This document shows positions 1 through 11,500 of a stretch of DNA of 64,000 nt, one piece after another. This DNA is from Sabellastarte sp. h YS-2021. Lineage: Eukaryota; Annelida; Polychaeta; Sabellida; Sabellidae. Below the pieces are notes generated by a model. It was given only the letters and a program-made list of their open reading frames with translations. It was not told the DNA's origin and searched no databases. The position numbers were made by a program, and so were the translations under genes. The stretch spans positions 13,941,454 to 14,005,453 of the forward strand of contig OZ024938.1 of assembly GCA_964017235.1 (NCBI GenBank), written 5' to 3'. Each line of letters starts with the position of its first letter. Positions within the stretch are counted from its first letter, which is position 1.

Positions 1-2219
1 ATAGCATACAGTCACAAAATGATGTGAAAGTTTTATTCAAATAAATTATTTATGGTAAAATAATATAACTTATTTATTTGTTTAACTTGTACAGTACACC
101 TGATAACATGAACATATAACAAGAAATAAGTTAAGGAATACAGATATTGATACAATTTATAAAGAATATTGGAAAAAAACAAACAAATTCTAACATATGT
201 TTTGTTTCATCATTTGAAAACTCTGTTGTACCACACTGTCTGAGCCATGTGTGTCATTGAGTTACTGGCTTTACATGGAGAGACTTCCTGTTGTTGCAAT
301 CCTGATACAAATGTTCACTATTCCTGATGTAGTTGAAGCAAAGTTTTGTGGTTTGACCTTGGGATATTCCAGAATCAATTAGGAGATTCAGCCTGTACAG
401 AATTGTCTAGCAGTCATCATGTACAATTTTTTGTGGCTCTGTCTTTTCCCATGAAGTATCACACAAGGTTTAATTGTTAAGAATGATCATTATTGCCAGA
501 TCCTAAGTACTTTATCACCATAGATATTTAAATATACCAGTCATACATGCATGAGTTAGAATCATTCATATCTGACCATTTAATAAAGATTAGATTTCTT
601 TCACTATATCGGACAGGCATTGGTGGCCTGCTGGGGATCAGTTTCTGCAAATGATCACTTAGCATCATCTTTGTGGTTGTTGACTTTGAATTTAGATCAC
701 CCTACCAACAGATGGAAAAACTTTTAATGTTTTCCAGGATCAGAAATAGACTCTTTGTGTCTTCCTCAATATTCCTTGCCAATATGCTTTTCCTAAGCAT
801 CTGTCAGACATAAAAGAGCTCTAAAAATAATAATACAGCTACAGTAGTTCTAAATATGTTACAGACACTCAGTACAGCCAAAAATTATTTAAATTTTAAT
901 AACCTTTCATGATTAAAATTGCCTGTTGGCCTTAACTAATTAAGAACACATTGGAAGTATCCATTTAATTTAACACCTGTCTAGACTTTAGAATATCCCT
1001 TAAATATGAACTTATCTTTAACTTATGAAGCTCAAAATATAGGGAGGTACATGAATGATTTGTAAGATTCCAGTTAATATTGTTTTCAACACATTATGCA
1101 TGCGTCAACAGGTAGTTGAGAGAATGCACAAATCAGATCATACAAACTGGCTATGATTTCACCACTCAGTACACTAGGCATTATTACCTCCGATCCACCA
1201 GCAGGATATGTCTTTTGCATCCTTGATTACCCAAAAAGTAACAAACGGATCTTTATGACATTTCTTATGTGGATAGGGTCTTGCCAAAAGAAGTGATTGA
1301 ATTTTGGGAAAAAATCCAGATCATAATATGGGTACAAAAATCCCATATTTTCGAAGGTCCTAGTTTCAGTGTATTTTTAATAACTTTGGCTTAATGGGTA
1401 AAAGTACTCTAAAAGAATGAATTGATCTTCATTATTTTTTTGGTGGGTATGGCTTTGCTAAAGGAAGAAGTGATTACCCTTTGGGAATTATTTGTGTCAT
1501 ATTCTTGATGCAAAAAAATTCTCAAAGTTTTGAGAATGCCCCCTTGCAAAAGTCTGCATTCTGCGCGTTCTTTTTGGCTTTTATTGATATTCCCAAAATA
1601 TGGTAAGGCGAGGATTTGAACTGATGACCTGTGGGTCTGTAGGTGCATGGTTAAATTTCAAAAGTTTAAGAGTATTCATTGTCAAGGTTGATAAACCATA
1701 GCTGTTCATTAGTTTGACACGATATTTTACACTGATGAAATGACTAACATTAGATAGTGTAATTTACCAACCCTCTCTGATTTAAATAATTTTTCATCAT
1801 TTGATACTCCTGCTAGATTGTTGCTAATATGTGGTATCTCCTTTAATTTTGAGTGACATCATTTATTTTATGATTTATGAGAGGTCTCAGCAGCCTAGTA
1901 GTTCTCAGTGCATGCAAATTATCAGTCACTTATCACCGTTGTGGTCATGTGTTTAAATCCATTTCGCTAATGGCAAGGTGTAAAATACTTCTGTTCCCAA
2001 TATATCACTGCCTGTTTAGAGAAACGTGAAAAACAAACTTTGTTTTACCATTGATAATTCATTCTTACATGTACATTTAGTGTTGAAAACCGATCCTGAT
2101 GTTGAAATTGTTGTGAACTTACTTCAGTTTAGCAACACAGCTTTGTTGGTGCAATATAGTAGGAATTGATCAGTAGTCCAGTCGAATACTGATCATAGCT
2201 TAGCCACCAGAACTAAAGT
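1..2219. other. AT-rich upstream region, no confident gene
   Basis: No convincing coding exon is visible. Two degenerate tRNA-related remnants stand out. On the minus strand at about 1605-1655 there is a sequence like the 3' half of a tRNA, with a T-loop-like GTTCAAATCC. On the plus strand at about 1888-1975 there is a box A/box B-like pair, probably a decayed SINE. The rest looks like ordinary AT-rich intergenic DNA. Confidence 0.4.
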
Positions 2220-2500
2220 CTCGACAATGAGAAAATTTACGGAATTCACACATACAAAGATAAGAGGAGGGCATATCTTTGTTGCACGCATAGAAATCTT
2301 ATAAAAAAGTGATTTCTATGGTTCCACGAAGTGACTGACGTCCTTCCTTAGCGGAGAATCGGGGTGACACTCGGATTATTTTGGTTTAGGTACCACCTAC
2401 CGCCGGAAGTTTACGTTAAAGCTGAAACGTTCTTTTTCTTGTTTTCTTTTGGCTACTACTGTATATCTTCAAAACGAAGCCCGAAAAGGAAGACGGAGAA
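2220..2500 (+). promoter_or_regulatory. CpG-rich promoter and 5' UTR of the Tra2 gene
   Basis: CpG dinucleotides are clearly denser across about 2220-2850 than in the surrounding DNA. An ETS-type site CCGGAAGT lies at 2403-2410, followed by a pyrimidine-rich tract (2430-2450) and a purine-rich leader just before ATG 2501. This fits a housekeeping, TATA-less promoter for an SR-protein gene. The transcription start cannot be fixed from sequence alone. Confidence 0.5.
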
Positions 2501-2515
2501 ATGAGCGATAGAGAG
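2501..2515 (+). CDS. tra2: Tra2 coding exon 1 (MSDRE)
   Basis: The ATG follows a purine-rich leader. Five codons (MSDRE) end in phase 0, matching exon 2, which continues DSRSPSRSR. The start resembles Tra2 N-termini that begin MSD. The following donor is GTTCTC, a poor match to GTRAGT, so the true exon boundary could differ. Confidence 0.6.
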
Positions 2516-5500
2516 GTTCTCATTTTTTTCTTCATGTTTTACAAATACTTATGAACGCGACATTATGGTACCAACACGTGTACTGGTATGGTCATCCGGC
2601 GTTAGTGGCATTCCACCAGTAGCGTGTTCCGATGTAACTTCGACGTAATAGCGGTAAAACGACGCACAACACAGCAACTTTACAGAAAATATGTATAAAA
2701 ATCATCAGTACATACCTCTGTAAGTCTCTTCCACCATTATATGCAAGGTAACAGCGTAGAATTGCAAAACTACAGTAAATCTTGCACTTTTCTGATGACA
2801 TGCCCACCAGCCATGTTGTAAACAGGAACTTTATAACTTCGACCTATCAGAAGCTTTGTTTCAAAAATACAGTACTGGGTGCAAAAATCAGATCAAGGTA
2901 GTTCTAACATTAAAGGGGACTTAGTGAGTGTTCAAAAATTTTAAAACTGAGCCAAAGGTGTGCACCATTTACAATTTATTGACAATAATTTATTGACAGA
3001 AGTCCGTGGATTTTCCTGCAATATTCTAAAATAAGTTATGCAAATTAGAAAAAAAATGTGGGGAGACAGAAGTTCGTGGAGTTTACTTCAATATTTTAAA
3101 ATAAAATATGCAAATTGGAGAAAAAAACGTGAGCAGACAGAAGTCTGTGGGGTTTCCTGCAATATTTAAAAAGAAAATTTTGTGTACGAGTTGTTGGTCA
3201 TGAGCTGCCGTGGTCACGAGATGCTCATATACCATGCATACATTCATTCATCATTTATTAGATGTGGTTACCTCGGCTCTACTTTACTTGCATGTAGAGC
3301 TGTGGCACGACCCCACATAGAACTGGAGATTTGCATGAAATCTTTTTCTGTTGAATAAAACTTGATAAATTGACTGAAAATGGTTTAATATAATTAGAAA
3401 CAGTTGATATTATGCCAAAGACAACAAATACAATATGTGTACAAAATGGAAATTTTATTTATTTTTTGTCAAACATGTTTGCATGTGGACTGATTGTTAA
3501 AGAAAATGAAACAAACAGTTGTGGGAACAGTTATGTATTCCCATTTGAATGATATTTGTGTTTTATGCAAATCTCCAGTTCTATGTGGGGTCGTGCCACG
3601 GCTCTACACGCAAGTAAAGTGGAGCCGAGGTAACCATATCTAATTATTTACTTATTTTTTTTATGAGTACTGGTCTTCTGTTAAAAGGCTGCTTATTATG
3701 AGTTTGTTTTTGTGTTTACAGGACAGCCGTTCTCCCTCTCGGTCTCGTAACAGAGCATCAGAACGGGTATCTCCAAGACGCAAAAGATCAAGAAGTAGTT
3801 CAGACTCGGACAGGTATCATTTAAACAAACTGAACTAATTCATGATCATTATGATGCAACAGAATTCAGATTTGTGCCAATGGGTGCTATCACAAGCAAA
3901 AAGTTACATTCTGGGTGTGTGAGAGACATTTCTACTCAAGAAATATGACCACAATTACTTGTTCTCAAGAAAAATGTACTAAAACTTGTCAGTTATTTTT
4001 GGTATTTCACACGACTCAATATTTGGATGTTTTTGTGTTTAATTAAGCGTCTCTTGAAAAGGGCATTTATTTCTTATCTCTCGCCAGTGACCACAGACCA
4101 TGGTCGTGAGTTATAAAACGCTTTCCGTATGTGCGTCCGTCTGTGCATCCATTAATCATGTTTTATTTAAACCTTAATATCTCATTCATTTATAAAATAT
4201 CTTCACCAAATTTGGGGGCAAGGAATGTGTATGGCTATGAAAACATAATCGCCATCATAGCCTATTATTTAAAAAATATAAAGATGCTCTAAATCTTGAA
4301 ATATTGCAGTTAGCTTCATCAAATTTGCACAAAAGATATATAGGTAGGAAAGCTAGCCCGATAGTAATTTTGGCCTAGTTTCCAAAACAAAATGTCCGCC
4401 ATATAACCTGTTTTATGCCAGGGGCGGTTATCCTATTAAAAAGGCCTTATATCTCCCTTATCATTGCTTGTTGTGGTTTGGAATGTGAAAACAACTTACA
4501 GCAGGGTGTATCCAGTCATGGAAAACCTGGAAAAGTCATGGAAATTGACTCCAGGTTTTGGAAAATTCATAAAAAGTCATGGAAATTAAAAGGCATCCTC
4601 TTGTGAAACGGCGTTGTTCCTTTCTCTCACCCAGCATTTCAACACAAGGGTATGTTGATATAATCAGATCAAATTTTGATGTCCTTTACATCTTCCTGTA
4701 CTGTGACTGGAACCACCTTTTGCATGGTTCTCAAAGGCAAAACTGGAGGGGGCTACTTATAGTTTCTGGCATGTTCAACAATACATGCAAGGACTATGTT
4801 GAGTAAGGTATGGCCTGTTGCATCTTCCCTTGACGGCACAGTATATGTCTCTTTCATACCACCGAGCATGTAAAAGGTGCTTGATTTTAAAGCTTTGGTC
4901 ATTGAGAAGTCTTGGGGAAAGTCATGGAAAAAGCATTGAAATTTGGTGGATACACCCTGTTATAGGCTGTCATGGCTTGATAATCTTTTCAAATTGTTAA
5001 CTTTCACCTTTGACCCCTGCTTCAAGGTCAAATGGGGTCATGGTACTAAAACGTCCTATATCTCCCTTATTGCTCCTGGGGCTTCATAATGTAAAAAACA
5101 GCCCATGGGAAGGCCTGGTCTGCAGTTATTTTTTGTAGTGCGGGTATTGTTCATCGATATTGAACTATTTATCAATTCACGCTAACTTTTCCGATATCAA
5201 TAATGTAGAGTGCCATATCAATATCGAAATATATTACTTAACAGGTACAAATATGGGGTTTTTCATGCAAATAAAGGACAACATTTGAAGAATACATTGG
5301 TTTTCATGTTATTTTTGTCAACTTTCACTTACCGCTAAAGCAGAAACGCCATATGTGTTTATGTTTCGGGAAATACTAAACCTCGCGAAAGAGTTTAGAT
5401 GGTCTCCCAAAGGAAAGCATCTCATGCCTGGATATTTCAATATCGATTGATACAGAAGGCAAAATTATGGTTTGATATCGATATGCATATTATTATTCGA

Positions 5501-8500
5501 TACCAACACTAATTTTTTGGCTGTGAAAAATTTTGACTAATTTTGAAAAACTAAATGGCCACTATAGCTGATTGTTTGAAAATCATTTAGATGCTCTAAA
5601 TCTTGAAATCTTGCAGCTAGCTTTATCAAATTTGCACAAAAATTATATGGTTAGGAATGCTAGCCTGATAGTAATTTTTGTATGAGGATCTTTACAAGGG
5701 TATAATTTTCTTTTTCCCTTTTCTCCTTCTTTTAAACTATAACATGGTTTAATTTTAAACTTTTTGAGATACTATATTTTGGTTTTCAAAAACCTTTTTC
5801 TAGTTTTTGCCTATGTTTTGGTGTCTTTAATATTAAAACATATACAGAAAGAGCTTTTCAACCACATATAACGCAATAAATTGTGAACAAAATGTATTGC
5901 CGTTAAATGGTTTTGCATAAGATGTATAAATGATAATAAATCTAAGAGAAAGTTTGGTACGAAAGTCATTGCATTGTCCTAAAATTTCTGTGAATAATTC
6001 TTAATGCTAACCCTACAACTACTGATCACAGGTCAACAAACCGTGGACGACAGTCAAGGTCAAGATCACCCAGCTATGGCCACAGAAAGTCGTACAGGTC
6101 ACACTCACGATCCCACAGTCCACAGTACAAGAGGAAGGCACGCTAGTAAGTTCTTACAGTTGTTTTTTTTAACTAAATAAAGATATATATGGTCAAACAC
6201 ACATATGCTGCACTCTCTGTATAGCAGATATACGAGTAGATTGTGTGTACTTGAGAGCCTTTTTCACTGAAATTCAGAAATTTGTTTTGGTGCCTTTAAT
6301 TTTTGTCATTTTCATAAAGGGAGTTATTTTTGCACTTAAGTTGTCTTTTGACTAGGGCTGCGAACGAGTACTCGAGCCTCGGTGTACGAGGCGGTCTTGG
6401 CTTGTACTCGAGTCCATTTTAGAAACTCGGTTACTCGCGATGTATCGTATTATCGCCCACATAATCAAATGCTTGTGTAAAATATGCTACATTTCAGCAT
6501 TTCCATCACATAATATCAATTAAAGTTGTTATTTTTGCTTGAAACATACAATTTACTCCATATTCTTATAATATATGGTCAAATAGAAGACGTTTTTCTT
6601 CAAAAGTTTCGTTTCTGGAACCGACTATTTGTTTACAGAAGACTTCTAATGGTAGATACTAAATCTCGCGGTTACTCGAATTCAGGCCGGTTGTCAGAGT
6701 GTGAGTACTCAATGCAATTCTTCAGCACCCGCAACAGCCCTACTTTTGACTGGTACTATTTTAACACTATATAAATTTCTCTACAGAAAATATTGACAAA
6801 AAAAAAAAAAAAAAATTAAAATGCTTTACAGCTTCAAAGCTAAAATTGTTGTATTTAATATTTCCACATTTTCTTTTGTTGCTGCCACATACTGGTTTAA
6901 TATAAAAAATATAAAAAGTCATTGATATGGTAAAACAATTTACTTTCATACATGAGCCACAATTTAAAACAGGACATGTCTTTGTGACATATTTTGGAGT
7001 AAATAACCTCTAGTTTTACAAAAAGTCAAAATGTGAGATATTTCCTAAAATTTTAATGTTTTTTTTTGCTTTTGATAAAGTATCAGCAACCATAAGCCTT
7101 TTGTGGTTTGTTTTGTACAAGTCGGGGTGTGGCTTTAGAATGGTGATTTTTCTTCAGAAAATGTTAAAACTGTATTTTATAATGTTACTGTATTGTTTCT
7201 TAGTGCCAAGTTCTGTTGTTGAACTCTATAAATTTCTGTTTTGTATTTATGCAAGTCAGTTTCAGTGTAAACTAGGGATGGGTTAATGCAATGGGTATCC
7301 AGTATCTAGATCATTTCACTTAGATACTGCGACAATACCTTTCCACTTTGTATATGGGTTTTCAATTGTTAGCTCATATAATTGCGAGAAAACTTAAAAT
7401 ATTGAAAACAAACCCTGGATCTGAAGAAATTATAAACTTTTATCCCATATTTTGTAGAGTGGCGATTTCTAGGAAAAGAACTACCATGTTTTCAATGAAT
7501 TTCAGGTTTGGTTAGTGGGTCTATTTGAGTGGGAATGTAATAAAACACATCTTTATTCAGAATTCAGGAATTAGAGTGGCTGTGATTATTGATTAGGCGG
7601 TCTACTGAACTGGAAAATATACTACTGAGTACTGACCCATCCCTAGTCAAAAGTCTGCCAAACTAAACCACCAATACATGCATAAGGACTCGAAGTGTGT
7701 ACACCGGACATATTCTGTCACATGATCAAATAATTTGTGTGATTAACAAGCGAGCCTATGAATATGTAAAATCATTTCTCAGTTTGTTCACATCCCCCCA
7801 TTTCACACATCATATTTGTGTCTGTGTGTATGGTTATGCCCTGTTCACACTACAGGCAGTACTTCCCGCGGTTAGAGGTTTTACACGGCGTCAGAACCGC
7901 CTCCAGTAACACCTCATACTTGTCGTTATGTGGTATATCATTTATACTACAGGCGGTATAACTGACGGTTATAGGCGTCGGGCGAAACACCCCTAACCTT
8001 CATGTACCATTTGAAGTTCATGTGCAACCTTGTGACAGAGTGGCGAAATGTCCATTTACCTCCACTCGCCTGATGTTACTGTATTACACTAAAAGACAAC
8101 CGAGTCACAACCCGATATACAATGTGGACCACACATTCAGTTACCATAGCAAAACAATTATCTGTGTATGCTTGCATTCATCTGCACATGCTCACAGTAC
8201 CAAATTCAGAGGCAGAAATTTTAAACATAAACTTGTAGGGTGCGCAAGGTAATAGATGTTTTGCCACTGTGTCACAAGTTTGCGTACGAACCTTGGACTG
8301 TAGTTGAAGGACAGGGATGTTTTGCCCAATGCCTATTAGTACAGGTTATACAGCGTGTAGTGTGAATGGGGTATTATGGGGTCTTTAATGCGACTCTTCT
8401 GATCTTAAAATAGCAAGACATAGGCTTAGAGGAATAGTCCTGAAGTCCCTGTAATAGCTTTAGTATAATAAAACTATACATAATTATAGTGTAACTTCAA

Positions 8501-11500
8501 ATGAGACTTAAATGGAGGTCACCATATTAAGGTTTCTTTATGGTTCTTATGGCAGGATGATATGACAGATAAAGGCTATCAGATTGTCAAATTTCCTGTT
8601 GGCATATCAAAGATATAATGCCTTCCTGAAAAACTACTCAAGTAATGACAATAGTGTTATTTGGTAAAGAAATATGACAGTTACCACACTCTTAATTCAT
8701 ATACAGAGGGTAAAGGATGATTGCATCAGTATTTTTATTGCGTTAATACATCCTATCCAATGGACAATTGCTAATCCGGTTGGCGCAGACCGGCCCGCCA
8801 AACGCTAGAAAAAGACGTCTTGTGTCTCGGCTGGCCAGTCCCAGTACTGTGCACTCGCAAGGTGGCGCATCGTACTTCCTTCCTGTCTAGACAGAGTGAT
8901 GTCATAGCATCTTTTTCATTTGGCGTGTGTACTGTGCAGATGTGTTTTCAACATCTTCAGAGTTTTTAAAGGAAAAAGTGTGCATTATGGCGGATTTCAA
9001 CCTTTTTTGCAAATAATTTAGAGTAGAAGGGTTATCTACATATCAAGGATGGTTGTGATTGTCCCTTCTGTAATCTTCCAGCGACAAATCATGAAGGAAA
9101 CGTCAGTATTTTTGAGTATTTGCAGCTATAAATAGAAGGAGTTCCCCATAGGCAATCACAAAAAAAAAAATTTCAGTCTATGTAGTATTTAACACTGTAA
9201 ATAAGGAATTCCCAACAGAAGAGGTGCATTCTTCAGATTTCTTCAGAGCGCACTGGTACCGACTTCTCTGCTTGTATAGCACCAGTCACACCAGCCTAGC
9301 TCGAGTATTTAGTGTTTTTTCATCAGAAGCAAGAGATGCCTTCTTCAGATTTCTTCAGAGCGCACTGGTCCAGACATCTTTGCTGTAAAGCATTAGTCGA
9401 CCGGCAAGCTCCAGTTCACACGACCTCACAATACAAGGTGATATCAGTCCCTCCCTTGCAGACCTGGCTTTGTTGTCGGTAGTGGGGGTTGTGGATGGCC
9501 AGGTCACTGTTTTAAGTTGCCTGGTTTTATCACGAAAGGAAGAAATTTATCCACAGAGCTTCCTACGTCTTCAGAGTACTTTGGTACTGACTTCAGATCG
9601 GCACCCACCAGGATTTTCACCATCAGAGCGCACTGGTCCAGGCTTCTCTGCTTTTAAAGCATCAGCCGATCGGCCGGCTCGAAAGAACGCGGCCTCTGAC
9701 GTCATCTCCACGAAGCTGGTCACGTGATTCACCGACCAGGTCACGAAGCTGATCACGTGTTTCACCGACCAGGAAAGTCGGAAGTGCGTTCTTCAGAACT
9801 CACTTCTACTGTGATTCCAGTCCCTGCCTTGCACACCCGGCCTTGTTGTCGGTAGTGGGGTTTTTGTGGACAGTCAGAATACTGTTAGTGGCCGGTTAAG
9901 TGTCACACAAAGAACGCAGCCACTGATGTCATCTCCAGTCAACCAATCGCGTGTCTTTCTGACCAGCAAACTGGTCACGTGACAAGCCGAACAACAATTG
10001 CTTCTAAAATAGCCCAAGGGCTTTCCCAGCAACTGTCAAATCTACAAATAAGACGTGCGTTTTTAAAAGAAATATTTTCATCAATGAAGGAATCCTACAC
10101 TAAGCTGGATTCAACACAAAAGATAGATGTTAAATTGTTTCAACAACTGGTTACAGAGCATACCGACCGGCTACACAGCCTTGTACCGACCGGCTGCCGG
10201 CTTCACAGCCCTTAATGTACAGTGCTTCAATCAGCTGTTTACAGAGTTTCCCTACCTAGTTCCATTCAGCCTGCAGTAAGCTGAGTTTTCAACACAATAT
10301 AGTTGTTAAATTGCTTCAGCAACTGGCTTCTACTGACAGGCCACACAACCTGCACTGAATAGTTTGCTTCACATTAGCTGGTCACAGAGCCTTCCTGCCT
10401 TTTACCAACCAGCACCAAGAATCAACCAACCCACAGGGTTGTCTACCAGCTGCCCACTCTTCATCAGCAGCCTATTCACCGGCCTAAGACTGATGACAGG
10501 CCTAATAATGTGTAGTCCCTGACAGGAAGTTTTTCCTACACAGAAACTGCTTCAACTGGTTACGGAATTCACCAACCGGTTACCGGCTATACAGTTTTCA
10601 CTGAGCAGTTTTGCTTCACACCAGCTGGTTACAGAGACTACCGACCTATCAGGTGCAATTACTGTCTTGCCCCTTTTCAATACTGGTTACAGAGGACCAG
10701 AACCGACCAGCAGTCCCTCCTGGGGATCACCTAGTTAGTAGACCAGTAACTAAATTCAATGGTCAGTCTAACCTACCAGTTTTTACTGGTTGCAGAGTAT
10801 CACAGGCTACAGAGATTTACTGTGGCCAAAAATTGCTGGTTACAGAGAAAACAAATGGGTCTTTTGGATAGCAAGAGAAAAGGTGGTACACACTCAAATA
10901 AGCCTTCATCGTGTCCGTTCAGGGGTCAGCCATCATACAAATGACAATGTGTACATGCCTCACCTTCAAGGTGGCTGGCCCGGGGCCAAGAGTCTGTAAA
11001 ATGTGAAGAGTGTTAACTGTTTTCATTGTCACCAAGCCGGACCAGTGCCCAGAGGGACAGAAAATGTTTGTCAGACTACCAAATGTCCCAGATGTGGCAC
11101 ACAATCTGCCTGTAGGGTCCAGACTTAATCCTGTTTGGGAACTTAGGAAGCCTTGGGGGCTGGACCCTAGGTAGTACAAATGTTGAAGGAGGGCTACACT
11201 CTCCCTTCTAGTCAAGCCCAAGCTTGACAAGGTCACCAAAAAAAATCATCAACTGCTATTTACATTCTCACAGGAACCTATATTGGTTAGAGGCATTACA
11301 TCAGCTTATGGACAAAGATGCAGTCAAGCCAGTTCAAATCTCTGGGCTTCTTCAACTGACCTTTTTTGGTTCCAAAACCAGACAGCCGTTGGAGACCTAT
11401 TCTAGATCTGAGCAAATCAAACCTTTTGGAGACCATCAGGACCTCCCTCCGACAAGGGGAGTGGGTTACCTCAATAGATTTCAAGGACACCTACTTCCAT

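Noticed and set aside
1600..1660. Functional tRNA gene
   Set aside because: Only a 3'-half-like sequence is present. No matching 5' half, D-arm or acceptor stem.
4415..5000. Three consecutive small ORFs (60-75 codons)
   Set aside because: They fall in a MITE and an old repeat module, and show no protein-like features.
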